From Marinoscillum sp965229915 (GTDB taxonomy: Bacteria; Bacteroidota; Bacteroidia; Cytophagales; Cyclobacteriaceae): a stretch of DNA of 64,000 nt. The notes below the pieces were generated by a model that saw nothing but the letters and a program-made list of their open reading frames with translations, did no database searches and was not told the DNA's origin. The translations under genes and the position numbers were made by a program. The stretch covers positions 1 to 64,000 of the forward strand of contig NZ_CBDDJZ010000001.1 in the NCBI RefSeq assembly GCF_965229915.1, given 5' to 3'. The number at the start of each line of letters is the position of its first letter. Position 1 is the stretch's first letter. Shown piece after piece: positions 27,303 to 35,510 of this stretch.

Positions 27303-28694
27303 TTAATCTTCGTCAGATGATTCAGCAGGCTGAGCTTCCTCTTTTTTCTCTCCACCCTGCACTTCCACATCGTCTCCATCTTTTAATCTTTTGGAAACTG
27401 CCAGGAATGGACCGGAAATAATCACATCACCTTCAGCTACTCCATCGGTTACTTCAATTCGCTCAAAGTCACTTATACCCGTTTTCACGATCGTTTTAAC
27501 AGCTTTTCCATCTACTAATTTGAAAACGACCTCATCTAGTTCGTCACTAGCAAGGGTCTGCTCAGAGTCATCATCATTAGCAGGACCAGCTTGCTCACCG
27601 CCTTGTGGCTTGGCATCTTTCTTTGGTCTGGTAGTCACCGCCGATAGTGGTACGGTCAAAATATTTGATTTTGTTTCTGTAAGGATGTCAACACTGGCCG
27701 TCATACCCGGTCTGAATGGATATTTTAGTCCTTTTTCTTTGATCAGGTCCTGATAAGAAGAATTAAGAATTTTAATACGCACCTCAAATTCAGTAACCGC
27801 ATCTGAAGAAGCCTTGTCGTTTGCCGTATTGGCAATCTGTGTTACCACACCTTTGAACGTCTTATCCATGTAAGAATAAGAATCCACGTCTATAATCGCG
27901 GTATCTCCATTACTTATCCGAATGATGTCATTCTCATTCACATCCACACGTACTTCCATATTGGACAGATCAGCGATTCGAAGCATCTCAGTTCCTTGCA
28001 TCTGAGAAGTACCTACTACAGTCTCGCCCTCTTCTACATCCAGCTTAGAAACAATACCTGTCATGGGTGCGGTGATCTCCGTAAGTCGTAAGTTTTCGCG
28101 TGCTTCATCTACTGAGGCCTTGGCACTTTCAACAACAAATTGAGCCGCCTGTACATTCTGCTGAGCCGACTTTAAGTCCTGCTTGGCTATATTGTAGTTG
28201 GCTTCTACTTGTTGAAAATCAGCATCAGAAATCACTTTTTCTTCATAAAGCTTCTTTTGTCTTTCATAATCCAATTCACTCCTTTTGAAAGTAGCTTGTG
28301 CTCTGGCCTCTCTGGCTTTAGCATCCTCATAATTAGCTCGCTGCTGATTATAGTTCGCTTCTACACGCTGCAGGGCGGACTCGAAATTATCTGGACGGAT
28401 TTTTAACAAAAAGTCTCCTTTAGAAACCGAATCACCTTCCTCGATTTCCATGCGAATGATTTCACCTGGAACCTCCGGGCTTATTTTCACTTCCACCACA
28501 GGCTGTACAGCCCCTGAAGCCGATACCTTTTCAACGATCGTAGCTTTTTCGGCTTTAGCACTTTCTACCTGGATGGCACGCTTCTGGCCCACCCATCCTT
28601 GGGACTTACCGATGATTGCGAATAGTATAAGAGCCACTACGACCCCACCTAGAATATATAATATCTTGTTTGACGATTTTTTCTTTTTGGCCAT
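27303..28694 (-). CDS. HlyD/MacA-type periplasmic adaptor subunit
   Basis: This is a 463-residue membrane-fusion protein of an efflux pump. One N-terminal transmembrane helix (ILYILGGVVVALILFAIIG) leads to the half-lipoyl motif (VEVKISPEVPGEIIRMEIEEGDSV), a long coiled-coil hairpin (residues about 105-210), the second half-lipoyl motif (ITAPMTGIVSKLDVEEGE), a beta-barrel and a membrane-proximal domain. The tail is a low-complexity acidic stretch (EKKEEAQPAESSDED), with another acidic/Gly insertion around residue 355-375. It sits 4 bp after a TolC-type gene. The inner-membrane ABC transporter expected for a MacA-type adaptor is not in this operon. Confidence 0.92.
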   Translation of the reverse strand: MAKKKKSSNKILYILGGVVVALILFAIIGKSQGWVGQKRAIQVESAKAEKATIVEKVSASGAVQPVVEVKISPEVPGEIIRMEIEEGDSVSKGDFLLKIRPDNFESALQRVEANYNQQRANYEDAKAREARAQATFKRSELDYERQKKLYEEKVISDADFQQVEANYNIAKQDLKSAQQNVQAAQFVVESAKASVDEARENLRLTEITAPMTGIVSKLDVEEGETVVGTSQMQGTEMLRIADLSNMEVRVDVNENDIIRISNGDTAIIDVDSYSYMDKTFKGVVTQIANTANDKASSDAVTEFEVRIKILNSSYQDLIKEKGLKYPFRPGMTASVDILTETKSNILTVPLSAVTTRPKKDAKPQGGEQAGPANDDDSEQTLASDELDEVVFKLVDGKAVKTIVKTGISDFERIEVTDGVAEGDVIISGPFLAVSKRLKDGDDVEVQGGEKKEEAQPAESSDED

Positions 28695-28698
28695 TAGG

Positions 28699-30168
28699 TT
28701 AGAATGTTAGGTTTTTGCCTTGGTAAAAATCAAGAACTTTGGTTTTAAAAATGAAATCATACTTGGCACGTACCAAATCAGATTTTGCTCTGAACAAATT
28801 GTTCGAAGCAACCTGGTAGTCAGTGAAATTGGCAGCACCAAGATTGTATTGATTTTCAATGGATCTAAATGTTTCTTCCAATGCTTCTACTTGTCGCTGA
28901 GAAGCTGCATAGGTTTTAGAAGCTGCAAACGCATCATTGTAGGCTTGCTCAATGATTTGTCTCAAGGTGTTTTTCTGTTCTAAAACAGCTATTTCGGCTT
29001 GCTGAAGGTTGATTTTGGCATTTTGAACGCCTGCATTTGCACGAAGGTTATTGAATATCGGAATATTCAGGTTCAAACTAAGTGACCGGCTCAGGTTTTG
29101 GTCTAGCTGATCGCTGAAACTCACCGTCTCTCGGGTACCATTTGCGGTAACAGATATTTCTTCAACTGCCGTGCCACCTGATGTCACGTAAAGTGTAGGG
29201 TTGGTGATGATATCGCCATTTGAATCTCTGTTGATGGTGTAAGGATTCTCTTCATTGAGATTGAACGTTTTGAAAGCATCAGAGTAGTTAGTTCTAAAAC
29301 TACCATTCAGTGACAATGTAGGTGCGTATCCAGCTTCAGCCACCTTTACCCCCATGGCAGCTTGCTCCACCTGAAGTTCGGCACTTCTGATCTCAGGCAT
29401 AGCTTCCAGAGCAGACTGAAATACCTCTTCAGATGTGGTGAGCATGTCTGGGCCCCCAGTCAGTTCTAAATCAGGCACCACCAACTCAATTTCTTCAGCA
29501 ACTGGCAGCAGCATGGCTTGCTTCAAATTGAGCAATGCCAGGTTTAGGTTGTTTTCAGCATTGACAAGATTCACTTCATTGGTCGCTACCTGAGACATAA
29601 GCTCTAGCTCATTGGTTCTAGGCAAGGCTCCTCCAGCAACCAGTTTCTTGGTTCTGGATAACTGTTCCTGACTAGACTCCAATTGATAGCGGGCATTTTC
29701 TACCAGCTCTCTATTTAGTATGACATTGAGGTAGAAGGTTACAATATTGATGGAAATATCGTTGACTGCTTTGTCTACGTCATATTCAGCAGACTCTAAC
29801 CCAAGTCGGTTTTGCTTTACTGTATTGGTGATTCTAAACCAGTTGAATAACGTGACATTAGCATTACCGTTGATTCCAGAAAAATTGATCTGCTGGGTAA
29901 TGAAATCGTTGGAAGTCGGGTCGATTGATCGCCCCCAGTTGTAACCATAGTTACCACCTACATTCAAGCTTGGAAGCATCTCTGCTCTCGATTGATTGTA
30001 AGTAACACGAGCGCGTTCCTTTTGTAAATTGCTTCTACGTACTGACAGGTTATTCTCAATGGCGATATCAATACATTGCTGCAGGTCCAATACATTCAAT
30101 GAATCCTGAGCGTAAGTTTGAAATCCCATGAAAACAGCCAACAGCAAGGTTAGGATTAGCTTTTTCAT
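28699..30168 (-). CDS. TolC family outer-membrane efflux channel
   Basis: This 489-residue protein has a signal peptide (MKKLILTLLLAVFMGFQTYAQ) and two OEP repeats of long helices and barrel strands (LDLQQCIDIAIENNLSVRR; LPSLNVGGNYGYNWGR; APTLSLNGSFRTNYSD; ARAKYDFIFKTKVLDFYQG). TolC proteins form trimeric channels across the outer membrane and periplasm. It is followed after 4 bp by its adaptor. The preceding gene, sdaAB, ends only 8 bp upstream, so thyA, sdaAB, tolC and hlyD may be co-transcribed. Confidence 0.93.
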   Translation of the reverse strand: MKKLILTLLLAVFMGFQTYAQDSLNVLDLQQCIDIAIENNLSVRRSNLQKERARVTYNQSRAEMLPSLNVGGNYGYNWGRSIDPTSNDFITQQINFSGINGNANVTLFNWFRITNTVKQNRLGLESAEYDVDKAVNDISINIVTFYLNVILNRELVENARYQLESSQEQLSRTKKLVAGGALPRTNELELMSQVATNEVNLVNAENNLNLALLNLKQAMLLPVAEEIELVVPDLELTGGPDMLTTSEEVFQSALEAMPEIRSAELQVEQAAMGVKVAEAGYAPTLSLNGSFRTNYSDAFKTFNLNEENPYTINRDSNGDIITNPTLYVTSGGTAVEEISVTANGTRETVSFSDQLDQNLSRSLSLNLNIPIFNNLRANAGVQNAKINLQQAEIAVLEQKNTLRQIIEQAYNDAFAASKTYAASQRQVEALEETFRSIENQYNLGAANFTDYQVASNNLFRAKSDLVRAKYDFIFKTKVLDFYQGKNLTF

Positions 30169-30176
30169 AATTTAAG

Positions 30177-30857
30177 TTATTGATCAATATCTGGGATATA
30201 TAGTACGTTCTTTACCCAGTTTAGTTCCTTAATATATTCTAAAGTGATTGGTTTGATCCCTGAATCCATCTCGAACACAAGGCATGCCAGATCGTTTTTC
30301 CCTTTTCTAGACACGGTCATCGTTGCAATGTTACAATCATCATGAGATAAAACATCAGAAATGAATGCAATACTACCTTTTTGGTCATTTGCATAGACAA
30401 TGAGTGTATGTGAACTGGCGGTAAAATTACAATCAAAACCGTTGACTTCTCTAATTCGAATCACCCCTCCACCTCTGCTCTCTCCAATTACTACCGCCTG
30501 AGTATCATCAGGAGCTGTCAGTTCTAGTCTCACTGTGTTCGGATGCAGTGTGTTGGCATTTCCAACTGATCTAAATTTGTACTCCAAACCAGCTTTTTCG
30601 GCTTGTTGGAGGGAATCTTTTATCCGGTCATCATCAGTGTGATAATCCAACAGCCCACCAAGAATAGCCCGGTTGCTGCCATGACCTTCATAGGTTTGCG
30701 CAAAGGAATTGTAAAAAGTGATGACTGCTTTTTTGGGAGTGCCTTTCAGGATTTTTCGAGCTACGCGACCAATACGCACCACTCCGGCGGTATGAGAGCT
30801 CGAGGGACCGATCATCACTGGACCGATCATATCAAAAACACTACTTCTTTCTGACAT
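30177..30857 (-). CDS. sdaAB: L-serine dehydratase, iron-sulfur type, beta subunit
   Basis: This 226-residue protein is the beta (SDH beta plus ACT) half of the oxygen-sensitive L-serine ammonia-lyase, which makes pyruvate from serine. The start MSERSSVFDMIGPVMIGPSSSHTAG contains the signature GPSSSHTAG. Later come FYNSFAQTYEGHGSNRA and an ACT-type C-terminal domain (LIVYANDQKGSIAFISDVLS). The ATG at 30857 is preferred to an upstream in-frame start that adds 13 unrelated residues. The alpha subunit carrying the cysteine ligands of the cluster is not adjacent and must be elsewhere if the enzyme is functional. Confidence 0.9.
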   Translation of the reverse strand: MSERSSVFDMIGPVMIGPSSSHTAGVVRIGRVARKILKGTPKKAVITFYNSFAQTYEGHGSNRAILGGLLDYHTDDDRIKDSLQQAEKAGLEYKFRSVGNANTLHPNTVRLELTAPDDTQAVVIGESRGGGVIRIREVNGFDCNFTASSHTLIVYANDQKGSIAFISDVLSHDDCNIATMTVSRKGKNDLACLVFEMDSGIKPITLEYIKELNWVKNVLYIPDIDQ

Positions 30858-30925
30858 TACTGGGGTATTAACGGATTTTGGGTGAATGCGATACAAAAAA
30901 TGACGAATATCATTCTAATATTCGC

Positions 30926-31831
30926 TTAAACGGCTACAACAGCTTTAATTCCCGGATGAGGATCATAATTTTCCAGGGTGAAGTCCTCAAAACGGAAGGC
31001 AAAAATGTCCTTAACTTCAGGATTGATTTTCATGTCCGGCAATGTTCTTGGCTCACGTGAGAGCTGTAAATGAGCTTGCTCAAAATGATTGCTGTAGATA
31101 TGCGCATCTCCAAATGTATGTACAAAATCTCCCAGTCCAAGATCACAAACCTGAGCTACCATCATCGTCAACAACGCGTAAGAAGCGATATTGAAAGGAA
31201 CGCCCAGAAAAACATCTGCACTACGCTGATACAGCTGACAAGATAGCTTGCCATCAGCCACATAAAACTGGAACAATGAGTGACATGGAGGCAAACCTGA
31301 CTTGGCCATTACTGGAATGTCTTTAGGATTCCAGGCTGACACAATTAGTCTTCTGGAGTCGGGCTTGTTTTTAATATCCGCTATCAAACCAGAAATCTGA
31401 TCTACACCTTCAAAATTCCTCCACTGGTGGCCATATACCGGACCTAACTCTCCATATTGTTTGGCAAATGTATCATCAGCCTTTACGCGCTCCACAAACT
31501 CTTTCATGTGAGCTTTCCATTCCTCGCTGTATTTTGGATACTGCTCTTCTAACCCATTTTGCTTTAAGTAGCTTTGATAAGGCCAGTCGTTCCAGATATT
31601 CACACCATTTTTTACAAGGTACTGAATATTGGTATCTCCCTGAACAAACCATAATAACTCATGAATGATGGACTTAAGATGTACTTTTTTGGTTGTAACT
31701 AATGGAAACCCCTCCGCCAGATCAAACCTCATCTGATATCCAAAAACACTTCGAGTTCCTGTGCCTGTTCTGTCAGACTTATCGACACCATGGTCAAGGA
31801 TATGTTGCATCAAATCGAGGTATTGCTTCAT
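30926..31831 (-). CDS. thyA: Thymidylate synthase ThyA
   Basis: ThyA converts dUMP to dTMP with methylene-tetrahydrofolate. The 301 residues include DRTGTGTRSVFGYQMRFDL, LLWFVQGDTNIQYL, YGHQWRNF, the catalytic cysteine in LPPCHSLFQFYV, and HIYSNHFEQAHLQL near the end. Compared with the 264-residue E. coli enzyme it carries the roughly 35-residue insertion around SYLKQNGLEEQYPKYSEEWK, known from the Lactobacillus casei-type enzymes. It may head the minus-strand operon, with sdaAB 68 bp downstream. Confidence 0.97.
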   Translation of the reverse strand: MKQYLDLMQHILDHGVDKSDRTGTGTRSVFGYQMRFDLAEGFPLVTTKKVHLKSIIHELLWFVQGDTNIQYLVKNGVNIWNDWPYQSYLKQNGLEEQYPKYSEEWKAHMKEFVERVKADDTFAKQYGELGPVYGHQWRNFEGVDQISGLIADIKNKPDSRRLIVSAWNPKDIPVMAKSGLPPCHSLFQFYVADGKLSCQLYQRSADVFLGVPFNIASYALLTMMVAQVCDLGLGDFVHTFGDAHIYSNHFEQAHLQLSREPRTLPDMKINPEVKDIFAFRFEDFTLENYDPHPGIKAVVAV

Positions 31832-32027
31832 TGCTTTAGGTTCTATGTTTTGGGTTCTATAGTTTTAGAGTTTCAAGGTCTCAACCACTTTGTACAGCAA
31901 CTTAAAACCCGTACTGTTCGAGTGGCTAAATTAACGAGTTAACAACAGAAAGCTGAAAACAATACTCAATAAGTACTATGAAAAGTTAACACAGGGTTCT
32001 TTCAAAGCTCTGGTTATTGGCATTTGG

Positions 32028-34199
32028 GTGATCATCACCTCATTTTTCGGCTATCAGTTATCATTTCTCCGAGCTGATTTCGAGTTTGAACGGTTCTTCC
32101 CAACTCAAGATCCAGATATTGAATTTTACGAACAACATCTGACGGAATTCAACTATGACAATGATTACTTGATTGCTGTCATCACCTCAGAATCAAGCAT
32201 TTTCGATAAGCCTTTTCTATCTGAAGTCATAGCATTCGAGAACTCAGTATCAAGCCTTAACAACATCACTCAGGTATTTTCTATTGCTACTGCCCAATTA
32301 CCCGTAAAGGGCCCGATGGGTGTGACTCCCCTTCCACTCATACATGTGTCCAATCCATCTAGATATGAGGCAGACAGCATTCAAATTAATCAACATCCGT
32401 TCTTTAAAAACTTCATCAGTCAAGATGGCAAATCGCTATTGATCCAAATCAATCATGAGCACCTAACCAACCCGGCAGATTCCAGATCTCTGCAGTTACA
32501 ATTGAATGAACTTCTCCATTCCTTTACTTTTAGCGACTATCACTTGGTGGGAAAGGTAATTGCTCAAGAGGCTTTTGTCGGTTATATTCAAAACGATTTT
32601 GTCCTATTTCTGGCTGCAGCGCTGATTCTAAGCTTTGTCTTATTGGTGTTTATATTCAAATCAGTCAAGATCGCTCTCATGCCCTATCTGGTCAGTATTA
32701 CCAGCTTGGTTTGGTTGCTTGGGCTGATGTCCTGGATGGGATTTTCTATTTCTGTCTTGGGGTCCTTAATACCGCCTGTCATTCTGTTCGTTTCTACCTC
32801 CGACAGTATCCACCTCATCAATGCATACAGGAACATCACCAGTGAAAACCATGTTGCGAGACTACAACAAGCCATACATAAGGTACTCATCCCCACATTA
32901 TTAACTTCTTTGACTACCGCCATAGGTTTCTTCAGTTTGTGGAGTATTGACACCTTACCTATCCGAGAACTTGGCCTTTTCGCCGGCATTGGTATTTGTA
33001 TTGCGTTTTTTGTGACTTTCTTATTTGGACCTTTATTGATCCGACGCACTTATCCTCCAGAGACACAACAGATACTTATGAAAAAGCTGGCGATCTGGAA
33101 CCTGCGAAACCACAAGCCTATTCTAATCTGCTGGATTGTGTCAATCATAATTGCTGCTTATGGGATATCTCTTGTAAAAACAGATGCATACTTACTGAAA
33201 GACCTCCCAGAAGACTCAGAAGTAAGAAATGCCTTCACCCTGGTAGACAACCAACTTGGCGGATCCAAACCATGGGAAATGGCTCTATGGCCGACTGATA
33301 GCACCAAGGGAATCTTCGATTATCAGGTGATAAGAGAAATAAACAAAATAGAAACCTATCTGAAGGATCAATATGGTATGAATCGAGTGATCTCTCCCGT
33401 TACCCTGGTTCGGTTTACCAACCAAATGAATAATGGAGGATTGACGAGTCATTTCACTCTACCGGAGAAGGCTCAACATCACAGAATCATTAAATCACTG
33501 ACCCGACTACTCAAAAGAGAGGAATTACCAAAAGTTTCGGCCAATAACAGCTATGGTCGCATTGCAGCATTTATTCCTGAATACGGTTCTCACGAGACCA
33601 TCAAGAGGAATCAACTACTGTTAGAGTTTATTGAAAAGGAAATAGATACACAGGTTCTTTCAACAAGGCTTACGGGGACTACATACCTCATTGACAAAAG
33701 CCATGAGGTGCTATCCTACAACCTGATCAAAGGGCTCATTATCGGTATCTTGATCATTTCGGTTTTACTCGGCCTTTATTTCAGATCCATTAAGATTTTG
33801 TTAATCAGCCTGATACCTAACATCATCCCATTAATAGCTGTGGCCGGATACATGGGACTATCTGGAGCTCCACTAAAACTAACCACTTCAGTGATCTTTG
33901 CGGTGACCTTTGGCATTGCAGTAGATGATACAATCCATTTTCTAGCGGTGTATCGAAAAAGTACCTGTAAATCCACAGTCTTTAAGCTCATAAACACCTA
34001 TGCATCAGCAGGTAAGGCAATACTACTCACAACGGTGATCATTGTAAGCGGTTTTTTCCTATTCATCCTGTCATCATTCGGCGCCACGTACTATTTAGGC
34101 CTGTTTATGACAATTTCTTTACTAATCGCGTTGTTAACTGATCTGACACTCCTACCTTTGCTGCTTCATTTGTTTAAAACCAAGGAAACACAGAGATAA
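32028..34199 (+). CDS. MMPL/RND superfamily exporter
   Basis: This is an inner-membrane protein of about 723 residues with two RND halves. Each half has one helix, a large periplasmic loop and five helices; GSLIPPVILFVSTSDSIHL and FAVTFGIAVDDTIHFLAVYRKS are the paired TM4-type signatures of the MMPL/HpnN-like group. Such proteins export lipids or hydrophobic compounds. The start at 32028 is a GTG in the middle of the first helix. The open frame continues upstream to 31935 and encodes plausible family sequence (LNKYYEKLTQGSFKALVIG) but has no ATG, GTG or TTG there. A CTG at 31953 or ATA at 31962 would include it. It is followed 18 bp later by the peroxiredoxin gene. Confidence 0.85.
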   Translation: MIITSFFGYQLSFLRADFEFERFFPTQDPDIEFYEQHLTEFNYDNDYLIAVITSESSIFDKPFLSEVIAFENSVSSLNNITQVFSIATAQLPVKGPMGVTPLPLIHVSNPSRYEADSIQINQHPFFKNFISQDGKSLLIQINHEHLTNPADSRSLQLQLNELLHSFTFSDYHLVGKVIAQEAFVGYIQNDFVLFLAAALILSFVLLVFIFKSVKIALMPYLVSITSLVWLLGLMSWMGFSISVLGSLIPPVILFVSTSDSIHLINAYRNITSENHVARLQQAIHKVLIPTLLTSLTTAIGFFSLWSIDTLPIRELGLFAGIGICIAFFVTFLFGPLLIRRTYPPETQQILMKKLAIWNLRNHKPILICWIVSIIIAAYGISLVKTDAYLLKDLPEDSEVRNAFTLVDNQLGGSKPWEMALWPTDSTKGIFDYQVIREINKIETYLKDQYGMNRVISPVTLVRFTNQMNNGGLTSHFTLPEKAQHHRIIKSLTRLLKREELPKVSANNSYGRIAAFIPEYGSHETIKRNQLLLEFIEKEIDTQVLSTRLTGTTYLIDKSHEVLSYNLIKGLIIGILIISVLLGLYFRSIKILLISLIPNIIPLIAVAGYMGLSGAPLKLTTSVIFAVTFGIAVDDTIHFLAVYRKSTCKSTVFKLINTYASAGKAILLTTVIIVSGFFLFILSSFGATYYLGLFMTISLLIALLTDLTLLPLLLHLFKTKETQR

Positions 34200-34217
34200 C
34201 ACAGCGGTTAACTTGTT

Positions 34218-34676
34218 ATGGGCAAAACACTTCAAAAAGGAGATCTGATCCCCGACGTTTCGTTGAAAGACCAAGAAGGAAACCTGATCGATCTTCCCTC
34301 ACTAGTTGGAGAAAAAGCTTTAGTAGTTTATTTCTATCCAAAAGATGACACACCAGGCTGCACAGCAGAAGCATGTGGTTTTAGGGACCGGTACGAGGAA
34401 TTTGCAGATATGGGTGCTGACATTGTCGGGATATCTTCCGACACAGTAGGTTCACATAAGAAATTTGCAGATAAGTATGGACTAAATTTCACATTGCTAA
34501 GCGATTGTAACGGACAGGCAGAAAAGGAATTTGGGGTTCCCAGAAACCTGCTTGGTTTACTGCCAGGCCGAGTCACTTATGTCTTTGACAGGGCCGGCAA
34601 ACTCGTCTACTCCTTCAGCTCAGCCATGAAAGCCACCAGGCACATTGAAGAAGCCATGGAAGCATTGAAAGTCTAA
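34218..34676 (+). CDS. bcp: Thiol peroxidase of the BCP/PrxQ type
   Basis: This 152-residue peroxiredoxin reduces peroxides with thioredoxin. The motif PKDDTPGCTAEACGFRD holds the peroxidatic cysteine and a resolving cysteine five residues later, as in PrxQ. The fold follows through VVGIS-like DIVGISSDTVGSHKKFADKY and FVFDRAGKLV-like YVFDRAGKLVYSF. It lies 18 bp downstream of the MMPL gene and converges on plsC with a 4-bp overlap. Confidence 0.95.
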   Translation: MGKTLQKGDLIPDVSLKDQEGNLIDLPSLVGEKALVVYFYPKDDTPGCTAEACGFRDRYEEFADMGADIVGISSDTVGSHKKFADKYGLNFTLLSDCNGQAEKEFGVPRNLLGLLPGRVTYVFDRAGKLVYSFSSAMKATRHIEEAMEALKV

Positions 34677-35377
34677 AGCTTTATTGATTTGGTGCGATCT
34701 GAAAGGATAGCTACCTGATCATGAGCTCGATGGATTAATTCTACCACAGGCATTTCATTCGATGGAATCGGTTCACCTATGTTCAATTCAATGGTCAACC
34801 TCCTAAAAACACCTGGTCGAAAGTGGCCTTCTGGTTCTGATATACCTACAGGCAACACTTCTACATCAGCCTGTCTGGCCAGCATGAAAGGACCTTTCTT
34901 GAAATCTGCAAGGTACCCATCTTTGCTTCGGGTTCCTTCAGGAAACATGATGACGCTTTTCCCATTATGAATCAGCTTAGCTGCACGCTGTAAGCTGGCA
35001 ATAGACTTGTTACGATTACTTCGATCGATGAAAATCATCCCGGTCGCCATCATATACCAACCTAAAAATGGAATCTTCTTTAGCTCCTTCTTGGCGACAA
35101 AGTACAGGTTGGTAGTAACTCCTCTAAACAGCACCGGTATGTCCATGTAAGACTGGTGATTACAAACGAGTACGTAGGATTTGCTGCGATCCACGTTTTC
35201 CAACCCTTTGACTCTGGTTCGTACTCCACAAGTCCACAATACGCCTGGAGCCCACATGGTTCTGGCCATTTGCACCGAATATTTCGGATTCCAGGTAAAT
35301 AGCAACACCACCAGTGAGGAAGTAATCATCAGAATACTCCAAACTACAACACCAAGAACCCTGAAAACTGCGATCAC
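34673..35377 (-). CDS. plsC: 1-acyl-sn-glycerol-3-phosphate acyltransferase family protein
   Basis: This 234-residue membrane-associated acyltransferase makes phosphatidic acid from lysophosphatidic acid. An N-terminal hydrophobic segment (residues 5-30) precedes the catalytic motif NHQSYMDIP (HX4D), the block AKKELKKIPFLGWYMMATG, GMIFIDRSNRNKS and the substrate motif FPEGTRSKDG. Length and motifs fit PlsC. Family members can also acylate other lysolipids. It is transcribed divergently from leuS. Confidence 0.92.
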   Translation of the reverse strand: MIAVFRVLGVVVWSILMITSSLVVLLFTWNPKYSVQMARTMWAPGVLWTCGVRTRVKGLENVDRSKSYVLVCNHQSYMDIPVLFRGVTTNLYFVAKKELKKIPFLGWYMMATGMIFIDRSNRNKSIASLQRAAKLIHNGKSVIMFPEGTRSKDGYLADFKKGPFMLARQADVEVLPVGISEPEGHFRPGVFRRLTIELNIGEPIPSNEMPVVELIHRAHDQVAILSDRTKSIKL

Positions 35378-35474
35378 AACTTAAGAATTGATTGAAGGCA
35401 CGAAACTAATGACAAAATGTCCAAAGACCCGACTAATTCCTCGCCAATTCACTCCGCTTTTTGAGGGCATCTTA

Positions 35475-35482
35475 TAACTTTG
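35475..35482 (+). promoter_or_regulatory. -7 element of the leuS promoter
   Basis: TAACTTTG at 35475-35482 is a full match to the Bacteroidota TAnnTTTG element, 28 bp before the leuS ATG. No TTTG or TTG was found at the ideal 19-21 bp upstream, so only the -7 box is supported. Confidence 0.45.
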
Positions 35483-35510
35483 CCACCCTTATAAAACGGC
35501 AATTACATCG

